A DNA stretch of 64,000 bases from Stenurella melanura (Eukaryota > Arthropoda > Insecta > Coleoptera > Cerambycidae): contig OY757311.1 of NCBI GenBank assembly GCA_963583905.1, positions 27,407,548 to 27,471,547 of the forward strand. Reading direction: 5' to 3'. Both the position numbers and the translations under genes were made by a program. The notes beneath the pieces were generated by a model. It ran no database searches and was not told the DNA's origin. It saw only the letters and a list, made by a program, of their open reading frames with translations. The first letter of the stretch is position 1. The number at the start of each line of letters is the position of its first letter. Positions 1 to 9,708 of this stretch are shown here, piece by piece.

Positions 1-428
1 AACAATGATTTAATTTTTTGTTTTTGTTTTTTGTATTTTTTATAGATTAAGCTATTGACTTGTGTTCTGACTTGAAAATCTAAAGTATCAAAAATAATGG
101 AATGTAGCCTATAAGTTAACTCTGAATGCATTACCTTAAGATATATATTGTAGATGTCCCTTTTTCTGTATTGTGTTCTTTTTTCTTGCACTAACCATTT
201 TTTCATGCCTGCTTTGCATCCTTGTCTAGCTGCTTCGCTTCGGTTGTTAGTTTTAAGTTTGATGTATCTTGGGAAGACATCATTTTTTAAACACTCGTTG
301 AAAAACCATATATTTTGTGTTACTGTTTTGCATCGTAAAAGTAGTTTAAAGTACCATAAGGCCAGGAAACTCGTACTAGCTTCTTTTAAATATTGAACAG
401 ATTGGGCCGTTACTTGATGAAAATCCAT
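1..428 (-). CDS. PLE polyprotein, N-terminal part of unit A (partial, runs off window)
   Basis: On the minus strand an ATG at 428 opens a frame (MDFHQVTAQS...) that stays open to the window edge. It equals the N-terminal region of the unit B ORF, and at codon 26 it has TAC (Tyr) where unit B has the stop TAA. This copy therefore shows the true start of the PLE protein, about 74 codons upstream of the next Met at 2881 in unit B. The rest of this unit is outside the window, so whether it is intact is unknown. The start lies 56 bp downstream of the ribozyme-like fold, as expected for a leader in a tandem array. Confidence 0.75.
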   Translation of the reverse strand, partial: MDFHQVTAQSVQYLKEASTSFLALWYFKLLLRCKTVTQNIWFFNECLKNDVFPRYIKLKTNNRSEAARQGCKAGMKKWLVQEKRTQYRKRDIYNIYLKVMHSELTYRLHSIIFDTLDFQVRTQVNSLIYKKYKKQKQKIKSL

Positions 429-483
429 GATAATAATTGGGAAGAAAACTATATTAGTTTTTGATTTTCACTTTATTTCTTGT

Positions 484-528
484 CAACATGACAATTGTTT
501 CGCCACACAGTGGCTTCTTCAGATATTG
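484..528 (-). ncRNA. Hammerhead-ribozyme-like fold, PLE unit A/B junction
   Basis: Read on the minus strand the 45 nt fit a type I hammerhead. Stem I is CAATAT with ATGTTG (one G-U pair). The core CTGAAGA matches CUGANGA. One extra A precedes stem II, GCCAC/GTGGC with loop TGT. Then come GAA, a short stem III (ACA/TGT) and C as the predicted cleavage base. Hammerhead motifs are known in terminal repeats of PLEs. The extra A is a departure from the textbook core and may weaken cleavage. Confidence 0.7.
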
Positions 529-684
529 AGTACTGGTATACTAATTTTACAATGCACAAACTATATGGTTTTATACAATTTTAATGTAATCCTAATCTTA
601 ATTGCTAAGCAGAAAAGTACAATATAATTTTAATTACTAAATGGAAAGATACATATAGTTCTAGGAAATTTATTGAATCTAATT

Positions 685-3103
685 TTAATAAGTAAATAAA
701 TTTAGTAAGGGAGATGAGTTTGTTTCAATTTGGTCATTTAATAAATTATCAGACGACTTTAGTTTATTTATTTCTAGAGATTCTAGTAAATCGAGTTTTA
801 ACCCTTTTTTCTCGGTGTGTAAAATTTTAAACTCTTCGTTGAACACGTGACCTACTTCTATTAGGTGGTTAGCATAAGTTGAGTCTGTTTTATTACTGAT
901 GTAACTTCTTTTATGTTCTGACAACCGTTTACCAAAATTTCTTCCTGTTTGTCCAATATATACCTTAGGACAAGCACCACAAGTCAACTTATAGACGCCT
1001 GATTTATTTTCTGATGAAATTTTGTCTTTTGCATTTTTTAAATGTTTTCCTATTGTGTTATTAGTTTTGAAAGCTACATTAATATTACGTTTTTTTTAAA
1101 AAAGAGGAAGTTTTTTCTGTTGGGTAGCCAATGTAAGTGAGAACTTTGAAACTATTATTTTGATCTTTTATTGTTGGATATACTTCTTTAATGGCTTTAT
1201 TGAAAGATTTTTTCACAATGATATTGTCTATTACTTCTTGGTTGTAACCATTGTTGAATGCAATTTGTTTTATTATTTGTAGTTCTTTGATATAATTTTC
1301 TTCTGATAAGGGGACAGTCAAAAGCCTGTGTATCATGCTGTTGTATGCTGCTATTTTGTGTTGGCGAGGATGTGCTGAGGTGTTGTGTATTGTTATGTCA
1401 GTGTGGGATGGTTTATGAAAAATTGAGAAATCATGTTTTTTATTGAGTCTTGTAATAGTCAAATCTAGAAAGTTAATAGCGTTTTCGGTTTCAGTTTCGA
1501 GAGTAAATTTAATTTTAGGGTGGAGTGAGTTTATGAAATTTAGGAAATTGTTGAGTTGTCGTTTAGTTCCTGTGAAACAAGTTAAAATATCATCTACATA
1601 TCTATACCAATAAAGAAATTTATTGCTTTCTGGGTTTTTATGTATTTGGTTTTCTAAAAAGTCCATAAATATTTCGGATAAAAGTGGGCTGAGAGGATTA
1701 CCCATAATTAGACCCTCGTCGCTCGTATAAATCTTATTATTAAATTGAAAATAATTTTGTTCTAGGCAAATGGTTAAAAGATTTATAATCTCCTGTTTTT
1801 TAACAATGTTTGTATTATTTTTATCTAAAAGATTTTCTACTAAGGTTATTGTCTCTTTTGGTGGTATACTAGGGAATAAGTTCTGTACGTCAAAGGAAAT
1901 TAATTTTGCATTGTCCGGTAGTGTCATATTCTTTAGTTTGTCTATTAAGTCGTAAGAATTTTTGATACTATATTTTGGGGTGAATTTAGTGTTTTCTTTT
2001 ATTACATCTATTAATTTGTGTGAAATATTAAATGATGGTGCTGTTAAAAACGAAACTACAGGTCTTATCGGGAGATTATCTTTATGTAATTTGACTAGAG
2101 AATACATTTTTGGTATTTGAGGATTCATTGTCTTTAATTTATATTTATCAGACGCAGTAATAACACTGTCTGAGTTTTTAATTGCTGATTGTATTTCTTT
2201 TTGGTATCGATTTGTAGGATCTTTATCGAGTATTTTATACTGTGCTGTATCTAAAAAACTGTTAGTTTTATCTACATAGTCTGTTTTGTTTATAGCAATA
2301 ACTGTATTCCCTTTATCAGCTTTTGTAAAAATTATATCATTAGTTATTGTTTTGTTTTTTATTGTTTTAATAGCATCGCGATCTTTGTTATGAAAATTTT
2401 TATTTGATTTATTAAGATCATTTTTAATCATTTTAGCGGCTGAATATTTGTCTATTATGTTATTGGAAGAGTTTGATAAAGCTATGTCTGTTTCTACTCC
2501 TAAGTATTCTAAATTATTTCTATTGATATTTTGTGTAATGTTATGTTTGAATCCTTTTTCTAAAGTTTTAATTTCGTTATTGTTAAACCTAGTGTTTGAT
2601 AAATTTACAAATCTCTTGTGAAACTTATGTTCTGAAAATATTTTTGTTTCTGTGTCTGAATTTGATTTCTTATTTAACAATGATTTAATTTTTTGTTTTT
2701 GTTTTTTGTATTTTTTATAGATTAAGCTATTGACTTGTGTTCTGACTTGAAAATCTAAAGTATCAAAAATAATGGAATGTAGCCTATAAGTTAACTCTGA
2801 ATGCATTACCTTAAGATATATATTGTAGATGTCCCTTTTTCTGTATTGTGTTCTTTTTTCTTGCACTAACCATTTTTTCATGCCTGCTTTGCATCCTTGT
2901 CTAGCTGCTTCGCTTCGGTTGTTAGTTTTAAGTTTGATGTATCTTGGGAAGACATCATTTTTTAAACACTCGTTGAAAAACCATATATTTTGTGTTACTG
3001 TTTTGCATCGTAAAAGTAGTTTAAATTACCATAAGGCCAGGAAACTCGTACTAGCTTCTTTTAAATATTGAACAGATTGGGCCGTTACTTGATGAAAATC
3101 CAT
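685..3103 (-). pseudogene. Penelope-like RT plus GIY-YIG endonuclease, unit B, two lesions
   Basis: This is the full-length PLE ORF, about 805 codons from ATG 3103 to the stop at 685. PLE proteins join a telomerase-related RT to a GIY-YIG nuclease that nicks target DNA. RT motifs are visible in order: KADKGNTVIA, LVKLHKDNLPIRPVVS, the palm A motif SFDVQNLFPSI, GLIMGNPLSPL, the catalytic YRYVDD and FLDLTITR. The C-terminal nuclease shows GVY, CGACPKVYIGQTGR and the downstream LLESLEI glutamate. Lesion 1 is an in-frame TAA at 3026-3028 (unit A has TAC). Lesion 2 is a T8A6 tract at about 1090-1103 that shifts frame between RT and nuclease; unit D, with a 13-base tract, is open across this point. 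The RT itself (1085-2881) is uninterrupted. Family assignment is secure; activity of this copy is unlikely. Confidence 0.95.
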
Positions 3104-3158
3104 GATAATAATTGGGAAGAAAACTATATTAGTTTTTGATTTTCACTTTATTTCTTGT

Positions 3159-3203
3159 CAACATGACAATTGTTTCGCCACACAGTGGCTTCTTCAGATA
3201 TTG
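3159..3203 (-). ncRNA. Hammerhead-ribozyme-like fold, PLE unit B/C junction
   Basis: A copy of the 484-528 fold at the array offset of 2,675 bp, also on the minus strand. It lies 56 nt upstream of the ATG at 3103, between the nuclease stop of unit C and the start of unit B. That is the place where self-cleavage would release unit-length RNA. Confidence 0.7.
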
Positions 3204-3359
3204 AGTACTGGTATACTAATTTTACAATGCACAAACTATATGGTTTTATACAATTTTAATGTAATCCTAATCTTAATTGCTAAGCAGAAAAGTACAATAT
3301 AATTTTAATTACTAAATGGAAAGATACATATAGTTCTAGGAAATTTATTGAATCTAATT

Positions 3360-3892
3360 TTAATAAGTAAATAAATTTAGTAAGGGAGATGAGTTTGTTT
3401 CAATTTGGTCATTTAATAAATTATCAGACGACTTTAGTTTATTTATTTCTAGAGATTCTAGTAAATCGAGTTTTAACCCTTTTTTCTCGGTGTGTAAAAT
3501 TTTAAACTCTTCGTTGAACACGTGACCTACTTCTATTAGGTGGTTAGCATAAGTTGAGTCTGTTTTATTACTGATGTAACTTCTTTTATGTTCTGACAAC
3601 CGTTTACCAAAATTTCTTCCTGTTTGTCCAATATATACCTTAGGACAAGCACCACAAGTCAACTTATAGACGCCTGATTTATTTTCTGATGAAATTTTGT
3701 CTTTTGCATTTTTTAAATGTTTTCCTATTGTGTTATTAGTTTTGAAAGCTACATTAATATTACGTTTTTTTAAAAAGAGGAAGTTTTTTCTGTTGGGTAG
3801 CCAATGTAAGTGAGAACTTTGAAACTATTATTTTGATCTTTTATTGTTGGATATACTTCTTTAATGGCTTTATTGAAAGATTTTTTCACAAT
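3360..3892 (-). pseudogene. PLE ORF C-terminal fragment (GIY-YIG), unit C
   Basis: This is the end of RT plus the GIY-YIG domain of a second unit, homologous to 685-1217. The T/A tract at about 3765-3776 is T7A5 (12 bases), one base shorter than in unit D, so the nuclease is out of frame with the RT tail. The homology to unit B stops at the CAAT at 3889-3892, where the sequence turns into the inverted unit D. The GVY, YIG and QTGR motifs are identical to unit B. Confidence 0.9.
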
Positions 3893-4405
3893 AAAGCCAT
3901 TAAAGAAGTATATCCAACAATAAAAGATCAAAATAATAGTTTCAAAGTTCTCACTTACATTGGCTACCCAACAGAAAAAACTTCCTCTTTTTTAAAAAAA
4001 CGTAATATTAATGTAGCTTTCAAAACTAATAACACAATAGGAAAACATTTAAAAAATGCAAAAGACAAAATTTCATCAGAAAATAAATCAGGCGTCTATA
4101 AGTTGACTTGTGGTGCTTGTCCTAAGGTATATATTGGACAAACAGGAAGAAATTTTGGTAAACGGTTGTCAGAACATAAAAGAAGTTACATCAGTAATAA
4201 AACAGACTCAACTTATGCTAACCACCTAATAGAAGTAGGTCACGTGTTCAACGAAGAGTTTAAAATTTTACACACCGAGAAAAAAGGGTTAAAACTCGAT
4301 TTACTAGAATCTCTAGAAATAAATAAACTAAAGTCGTCTGATATTTTATTAAATGACCAAATTGAAACAAACTCATCTCCCTTACTAAATTTATTTACTT
4401 ATTAA
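3890..4405 (+). CDS. PLE ORF C-terminal fragment (GIY-YIG), inverted unit D
   Basis: On the plus strand an open frame runs from the last RT residues (KAIKEVYPTI) through FLKKRNINVAF into the nuclease (GVYKLTCGACPKVYIGQTGR) and ends at 4405. The T6A7 tract at about 3988-4000 keeps RT and nuclease in one frame, which shows the intended protein continuity that units B and C have lost. It lacks nearly all of the RT, has no start of its own and is a 5'-truncated copy. Apart from one N-to-I change near the C-terminus (SSDILLN), it matches the other copies by eye. Confidence 0.85.
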   Translation, partial: NKAIKEVYPTIKDQNNSFKVLTYIGYPTEKTSSFLKKRNINVAFKTNNTIGKHLKNAKDKISSENKSGVYKLTCGACPKVYIGQTGRNFGKRLSEHKRSYISNKTDSTYANHLIEVGHVFNEEFKILHTEKKGLKLDLLESLEINKLKSSDILLNDQIETNSSPLLNLFTY

Positions 4406-4561
4406 AATTAGATTCAATAAATTTCCTAGAACTATATGTATCTTTCCATTTAGTAATTAAAATTATATTGTACTTTTCTGCTTAGCAATTAAGATTAGGA
4501 TTACATTAAAATTGTATAAAACCATATAGTTTGTGCATTGTAAAATTAGTATACCAGTACT

Positions 4562-4606
4562 CAATATCTGAAGAAGCCACTGTGTGGCGAAACAATTGTC
4601 ATGTTG
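4562..4606 (+). ncRNA. Hammerhead-ribozyme-like fold in inverted PLE unit D
   Basis: Same fold on the plus strand. Stem I 4562-4567 pairs with 4601-4606; core 4568-4574; extra A 4575; stem II 4576-4580 with 4584-4588; GAA 4589-4591; stem III 4592-4594 with 4597-4599; cleavage C 4600. All conserved positions other than the extra A agree with the hammerhead consensus. Confidence 0.7.
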
Positions 4607-4656
4607 ACAAGAAATAAAGTGAAAATCAAAAACTAATATAGTTTTCTTCCCAATTA

Positions 4657-5146
4657 CTTAATAATTAACATCAACTCGGGTTTTCACAAACTTTAAAGTC
4701 TATTTAACTGTGAAGATAATAAATATTTAATTATGTTCAAGAATATTTGAATTTTTTCACAACTAGTGGATTAACACTTTAAAATAAGCCTTTTAAAATT
4801 TGAATTGAACACCACGTCACATCATCGCGAACTGATGGCGTCATCAATTTCAGTGTTGTTAAACAAACGTGTATTATGTGTAAGTACTTACACGTTATTT
4901 TGCAACAATAGTATTTTAATGCTGCGAAGCTGCTTTTAAAGTTATATATTTAAAGCTTCCTTTATCTTGCCTGATTTATGTAAAATACTGAAAGTCTCCG
5001 TAGATAAAATATTTTTTTATTATTTTAACAGAATTTTTGAATTCTAAAAGTGTGGAACATTGGTAAATATATTAGCTTAGACACAAGGAAGCTTTCGAAA
5101 AAAATGCCAACCGGAATTTTTCAGAGGGAATATATGTACCTCTTAA
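4657..5146. other. Unassigned AT-rich spacer
   Basis: Unique-looking AT-rich sequence between the PLE array and the mariner-like element. No ORF, RNA gene or repeat recognised. Confidence 0.5.
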
Positions 5147-5148
5147 TA

Positions 5149-5518
5149 CAAGTGTGTTCAAGGATAGATGTAACAAGAGGCGTAATGGACCAAACATTTT
5201 GGAATTTTCGAATGGTACTTGGGGATTGAGTCCTGCTTGTTGTAAAACTAAAGCATACCAAAAATGACTTGATTTGGTGTTCTACAGGGTGTTTTATAAG
5301 CAAAGTTGTAAAAATCACCACTAATAAAGTACCCTTATTTTTCAAAATATGAAAAAATTCAACTAGGAAAAGTTATTTAGAATGCAGTTTTATACCTCTG
5401 TACCAAATTTCAGGAATATAAAATAATTTTTTTGAAGCCCGTTTTTTGCGAATTAAGAGTTGAATTCATATTTAAAGTTGTGTAGGAGCAAATGTTAATC
5501 GTCTCAAAAAGTAGGCTA
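5149..5518. repeat. Left terminal inverted repeat of M1
   Basis: About 370 bp, imperfect inverted match to 7778-8180, sharing for example ACAGGGTGTTTTATAAGCAA and GTAGGCTA. The apparent small ORFs in both TIRs are translations of the same repeat, not genes. Confidence 0.85.
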
Positions 5519-6009
5519 AAAACATAACAGATTCACAAACAAATTAATTATTTGCCACGACCTGGGGGAGCCTAGGGAGAAGAGGTTGCTCTTTTAATAA
5601 ATAAATTATTACGACTTTTAATATATATTTATTTAACACACTAAATCATGGTAAAATCAAATATAAATAAAATGGAACTGGCAAATAAAATAATTAAAAA
5701 TAAGACATATAATAAAAGTGTTCTTACCAAATAACAATAGTAGAGGAGATGTGCCTGGACACCAATGGACTCCCTATCATTAAATGATTCGAGTATTTAT
5801 ATAAATGCTACTTGCTTAGTCGGCATATTCCATATAGGTAGAATATAATTTATAGTTAAGTGAACTTTATTAATTATTATGTGTTTGAAATATGACACTA
5901 AGCTTCCTTTAAATGTTGTAACATGCTATAAGTTAAATAAAATACATAAAATTAATTTGGGAAAGATACGAAAATTATTTTACTAGATTTAGGAATCAAT
6001 TAAGCCTAC

Positions 6010-7674
6010 CTACAGAGAACATGCCAATAAGTAATTTTGAAAACTTAACGGTCCTCGTGGCATATTGACCAATAGAAAACAATGTTTACAACTTTTTTTA
6101 TTATTCGACGTAGCTACCACCCATATCCACACACATTTCGATCCTCGTCTGAAGTCCTTAAAACTGTTTCGAATATGATCTAACGGTATGGATTTTACGT
6201 CATTCGTAATTCTCTGCTTCAATACTGCTATATCGTTAGGAATTGGCTTAGCGTAAACCAACTGGTAGAGGCGACCCCTTAAAAAGAAATCCAATATTGA
6301 TAGGTCTGGGGATCACGCCGGCCACTTTACCAGTCCATTCCTGGCAATCCAATTTTCTCCAAAATTTAAATTCACCCACCGATTAACGTGATAAGAAACG
6401 GCACACCACACATTCACTTTTTTATAATATTTTCATCTACAATGAATTCTAAAATTTGGATTTTCAGAAGCCCAATACCGACAATGGGCTTGTTCAGCAT
6501 TTTTTTTTTATTTCATAAATCGAAAGTGCAAGTATAAATTAATGGATCTGCAAAAAATCAGAATCTTATTCGCACGTTTAGTATCTTAAAAACTATTACA
6601 AATTTCCATCTCGCGAAAATGGGGCGTGGCCAGGCGCTACGTCACTATACGCATAGACTCGGCGATCTCAATAGACTTGATGCTCCTTATTGGTTATAAT
6701 TATAAGTGTTTTTGAAGTATTGTTTGTTTTGCTTACTACTTGACAGTAGGGGAGTACAATTTGGTGAAATGTCAAAAAATTACAATTTTCTCTCGCTCCT
6801 GCCGGAACGAATTTTCGATTTCGACCCTGCAATTTACGATTAGAATTCATCGCCGACCTTCTCCTTTCCGTAGATACATAGAACGAAGTTCCACTCGACG
6901 TATTTATTTAGTTACCAGCGTTTAAAAATTCCATGTTTTTCGACTTTTCAGGTTAAATTTGAAAGGTCCCAGAAAGCCATTTTTTTACGTCACTTGCGTA
7001 TAGTGACGTCACAAATGTGCGCTCGGTTTTTGCAACTGTTACTAATTTCAACTCCTTATATCTCGAGAACGGAAAAAGTTAATAATACGAAATTTTAAGT
7101 GTATAATGAGAATATCGAGTACTATATGAAAAAGTATAAAAACCATGTAAAAAGAATATCATGGAACAAGCCCATTCTGAGATGAAACAACACCATTGGT
7201 TGTGAATGTGGATTCATCTGAGAAAATTATAAAATGATGACAAAATCTCTCTTCCACGATACTTTCTCCAATGGTCAAACAAAAATCCAACCTACGACCG
7301 TCATCTCCCTCTTCAAGCGTATGTTTATAATTTGCTTTATATACCCTAATTTTCTTTGCCTTGTAAATTCTTTGGAGTTCAGACTTGCTAATATTAATAA
7401 CAGCTGACCTCTCTCTTAGTGGCATCCTAGAATTTTCTATAACAGAGCTATAATAGCCCCAACATTGTCTTCATCATATACTTTTATTTATTTTTTTTTT
7501 TTTCATGTTAAGAACACTACCAGCAGCCAGAAACTTTTTAATTATTCTCATAGCCTGCGTACGTGACAAAGCAGTGTTTGGAAATTTCAAATTAAATTGG
7601 CTTACCACTTCTCTTAGCGAGTTTTCACCGCAACAATACAATTTTTTTTCAAACACTGTGAGTACCATTTTCAC
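6010..7674 (-). pseudogene. Mariner-like transposase relic of M1
   Basis: On the minus strand: an N-terminal helix-turn-helix part at 7474-7674 (VFEKKLYCCGENSLREVV, NLKFPNTALSRTQAMRII), then the catalytic core start at 7159-7425 with the first acidic site in FSDESTFTTNG. After the nested insert come RYWASENPNFR and VNVWCAVSYH, then WPA-stop-SPDLSILDFF, which holds the third catalytic Asp, and LRGRLYQLVYAKPI (6010-6294). At least one in-frame stop (before SPDLS), frameshifts and the insert make it nonfunctional. The order and spacing match insect mariner-like transposases that carry a DUF4817 domain. Confidence 0.82.
6483..7176. mobile_element. Nested palindromic (MITE-like) element in M1 transposase
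   Basis: Bounded by AATGGGCTTGTTC (6483-6495) and its exact inverse (7164-7176). Subterminal inverted matches also occur around ACGTCACTATACGCA near 6633 and TGCGTATAGTGACGT near 6994. It splits the transposase between SQN and CRYW. If the GGGCTTGTTC...GAACAAGCCC unit and one copy of a flanking AT are removed, the frame and the expected N-C-R-Y-W motif are restored, so AT may be the target duplication. It contains no convincing ORF. Superfamily not assigned. Confidence 0.7.
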
Positions 7675-7777
7675 TTAATTTTTTATGCTTGGTTCGTTAA
7701 TTTGAAACAGAAATTAAGGATAATATTGACTACGTTTGACAGATATGTCAATAATAAATGATAAATGTGTATCCTCA

Positions 7778-8180
7778 TAGCCTACTTTTAGCTTCTACAT
7801 AACTTTAAATATTAATTCACAAATAATAATTTCTATGCAGTTTTAATTGAATGGTTCAAAATAAAATACTAATTTATTGTAAAAATGGGAAGTTTCAAAA
7901 AAATAATTTTATATTCCTGAAATTTGGTACAGAAGTATAAAAGTGTATTCTAAATAACTTTTCTTAGTGAAATTTTTTAATATTTTGAAAATTAAAGGTA
8001 CTTTATTAGTGGTGATTTTTACAACTTTGCTTATAAAACACCCTGTAGAACACCAAGTTAAGTCATTTTTGGTATACTTTAGTTTTACAACAAGCAGGAC
8101 TCAATCCCCAAATGTCATTCCAAAATTACAAACTTTTTGGTTCATTACACCTCTTGTTACATCTATCCTGGGACACACTG
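7778..8180. repeat. Right terminal inverted repeat of M1
   Basis: About 400 bp, ending GGGACACACTG followed by TA. It contains about 30 extra bp near 7835-7890 relative to the left TIR. Confidence 0.85.
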
Positions 8181-8182
8181 TA

Positions 8183-8758
8183 TATAACTATTGTTCCTAA
8201 AATCCAACAGCTGAAAATTAGAGTGTCTATGCTTAATTAACAAGTGTAGTTATGAAACACGAGTTTTTGGCTTGTATAAATGTATCTTTATGTTTTACGA
8301 AAATACGTCGAAAGAAGAAGTTGTATATATTAAAAATTTCTACAAATCAGCCCAACCGCATTAAAATCGGTTAATTCGTTTTTTACAAAATGCAAAATAC
8401 TGCTAAGAAACGCTGTTTCTTAATTAATTTTCAACTTCAAAAATAATGCACAGAAAGCCGCAATAATAATGATTTTGCGAGCGCGCACGATTTTGAACGT
8501 CCGAGCGAAAAAATTACGTAATGAACAACTGACAGTCGTAAACGCAAGATGGTCTAAATCTCCGGTTCTAGTAAACGGATCGAGGTCTATCTAGATTCAA
8601 AATTTTCCGATATATTTCATTTATATGCTAAGCAATTTTTTTAGAACGTTGGCAGAGGGAAAAAAGGGGTAAGGCAACGCAGAAATGGTAGTTTTTATCA
8701 ATATTTATCGATTGTCATGGATGGAGAGTGAAAAAATGCCATGGAAAGCCGCAAATAG
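8183..8758. other. Unassigned spacer
   Basis: AT-rich; no ORF, RNA gene or repeat recognised. Confidence 0.5.
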
Positions 8759-8762
8759 TTAA

Positions 8763-9704
8763 CCCTTAGTTAGTCGTGTTACGAAATGTTACATAATTAG
8801 TCGCGTGGTGTATTTTGTACAAAACGAATGTATATATCAGATTTAAATTTTCTAAAAGCAAATAGGCTTAAAATGAGGTAAGGAAAGCAAATAGAGTTGG
8901 TTTTCGTGTTTTATTTTACAAAAGCAAGATCATAATATAGTAGAGAAAAACTCTATAAAAATTAAACAAACTAATCAGTATCTATGAATTCTGAGTTATT
9001 AATGCAACTGTTACATTTTGTTGTCCTTTGGCTATGTTCTTTGAATACAGATCTTTTACAAGTTTCACACTGCATAGTGGTAAGCCAATTTTTCTTCCTA
9101 CCACACAAAAAGCATCTGGATCTAATTCTTGTAGGGGGTTATTGATCTTCGTCCGTTACATTGATATCTGCGCCTACAGTTTTTTGTTACAAAATTCTTA
9201 AATTCAATGGTAGCTTTTCCATGTTCAAACGATCTTGTAGGTGGTATCTCATGAGCAAAATATATTTTTTTTTGAGATATGCGCATCGTCTCATTCCAGA
9301 GCTTTTTATAGTTCAATACCTCTTCCTCAAGATCACTTTTTTCATAATTTTTAATTTCGAAAGAAGCACATTCCTCGTCGTCTAATTATAAAAGCCATTC
9401 CATTTCTTAAAATATAAAAATAATATTTTTGTTAGACAAAAAAATATATATATGAGTTAATATTAAAATTTTTAAACTTATTTCGTACTTACATTATTGG
9501 TCGTCTAGTGTATTTTGTACACCACACCAACTAAATAACTATATACATACTCTATCAGAGACGGTAGACAATTGTTCTCACTGGACAGCATCGGCGGTAT
9601 TTAGCACGTAAGACTTGTTTCGTGTCGAGGGGGAAAACGACTTTTTCTTATGGCATTTACACTGTACCTGGTGTATAAAATACACCAACGCGACTAACTA
9701 AGGG
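8763..9704 (-). mobile_element. piggyBac-like deletion derivative
   Basis: 942 bp flanked by TTAA on both sides (8759-8762 and 9705-9708), with inverted ends CCCTTAGTTAGTCG...CGACTAACTAAGGG. TTAA targets and CCCT ends are hallmarks of piggyBac. A second motif, TTAGTCGCGTGGTGTATTTT, recurs subterminally near 8796, 9500 and (inverted) 9672-9697. The interior keeps only pieces of the transposase. Confidence 0.9.
8971..9402 (-). pseudogene. piggyBac transposase remnant: N-terminal acidic segment plus C-terminal zinc domain
   Basis: Minus strand. From about 9402 an ATG-led frame meets a TAA after five codons, then continues as an acidic/charged stretch (LDDEECASFEIKNYEK, SDLEEEVLNYKKLWNE), as in piggyBac N-termini. 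It ends at the TAG at about 9122. In another frame (9136-8971) lies a cysteine-rich domain, RCFLCGRKKNW...MQCETCKRSVFKEHSQ...KCNSC, the typical C-terminal zinc-binding domain of piggyBac transposases that recognises the element ends. The whole DDD catalytic core is missing. Nonautonomous. Confidence 0.8.
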
Positions 9705-9708
9705 TTAA

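Larger units (their letters stand above)
1..4656 (-). mobile_element. Penelope-like element array: head-to-tail units plus inverted partial copy
   Basis: Position 1 onward repeats from position 2676 with a constant offset of 2,675 bp, so this is a head-to-tail array read on the minus strand. Unit A (1 to about 436) is a 5' part running off the left edge. Unit B (about 437-3111) is complete. Unit C (about 3112-3892) is a 3' part. Unit D (3890-4656) is a 3' part on the plus strand. By eye the copies differ at only a few bases and in homopolymer lengths, so amplification is recent. Tandem and inverted partial copies are a known habit of PLEs. No target duplication is visible because the left end lies outside the window. 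Confidence 0.93.
3109..4656. repeat. Large inverted repeat, 766/767-bp arms, 15-nt spacer
   Basis: Arm 1 (3109-3874) is unit C and arm 2 (3890-4656) is unit D in the opposite direction. The spacer 3875-3889 is the continuation of unit C. The arms differ mainly in the T/A tract length. The junction shares CAAT with both parents. Confidence 0.92.
5149..8180 (-). mobile_element. Mariner-like element with long TIRs (M1)
   Basis: Ends are inverted repeats starting CA(G/A)GTGTGT...GGATAGATGTAACAAG, flanked on both sides by TA (5147-5148 and 8181-8182), the target site of the Tc1/mariner superfamily. The left TIR is about 5149-5518 and the right about 7778-8180, the right being longer through a small insertion. 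Between them lies a minus-strand transposase relic of the DUF4817 plus DDE type, interrupted by a nested palindromic element (6483-7176). Without that insert the element is about 2.3 kb. Confidence 0.85.

Noticed and set aside
154..396. Plus-strand ORFs repeated at 154-396 and 2829-3071, and 427-627 and 3102-3302
   Set aside because: They are antisense readings of the PLE N-terminal coding region and leader, duplicated with the array.
5121..8200. Two similar ORFs with hydrophobic N-termini at 5121-5345 and 7967-8200
   Set aside because: Both are translations of the M1 terminal inverted repeats; similarity comes from the repeat, not from a gene family.
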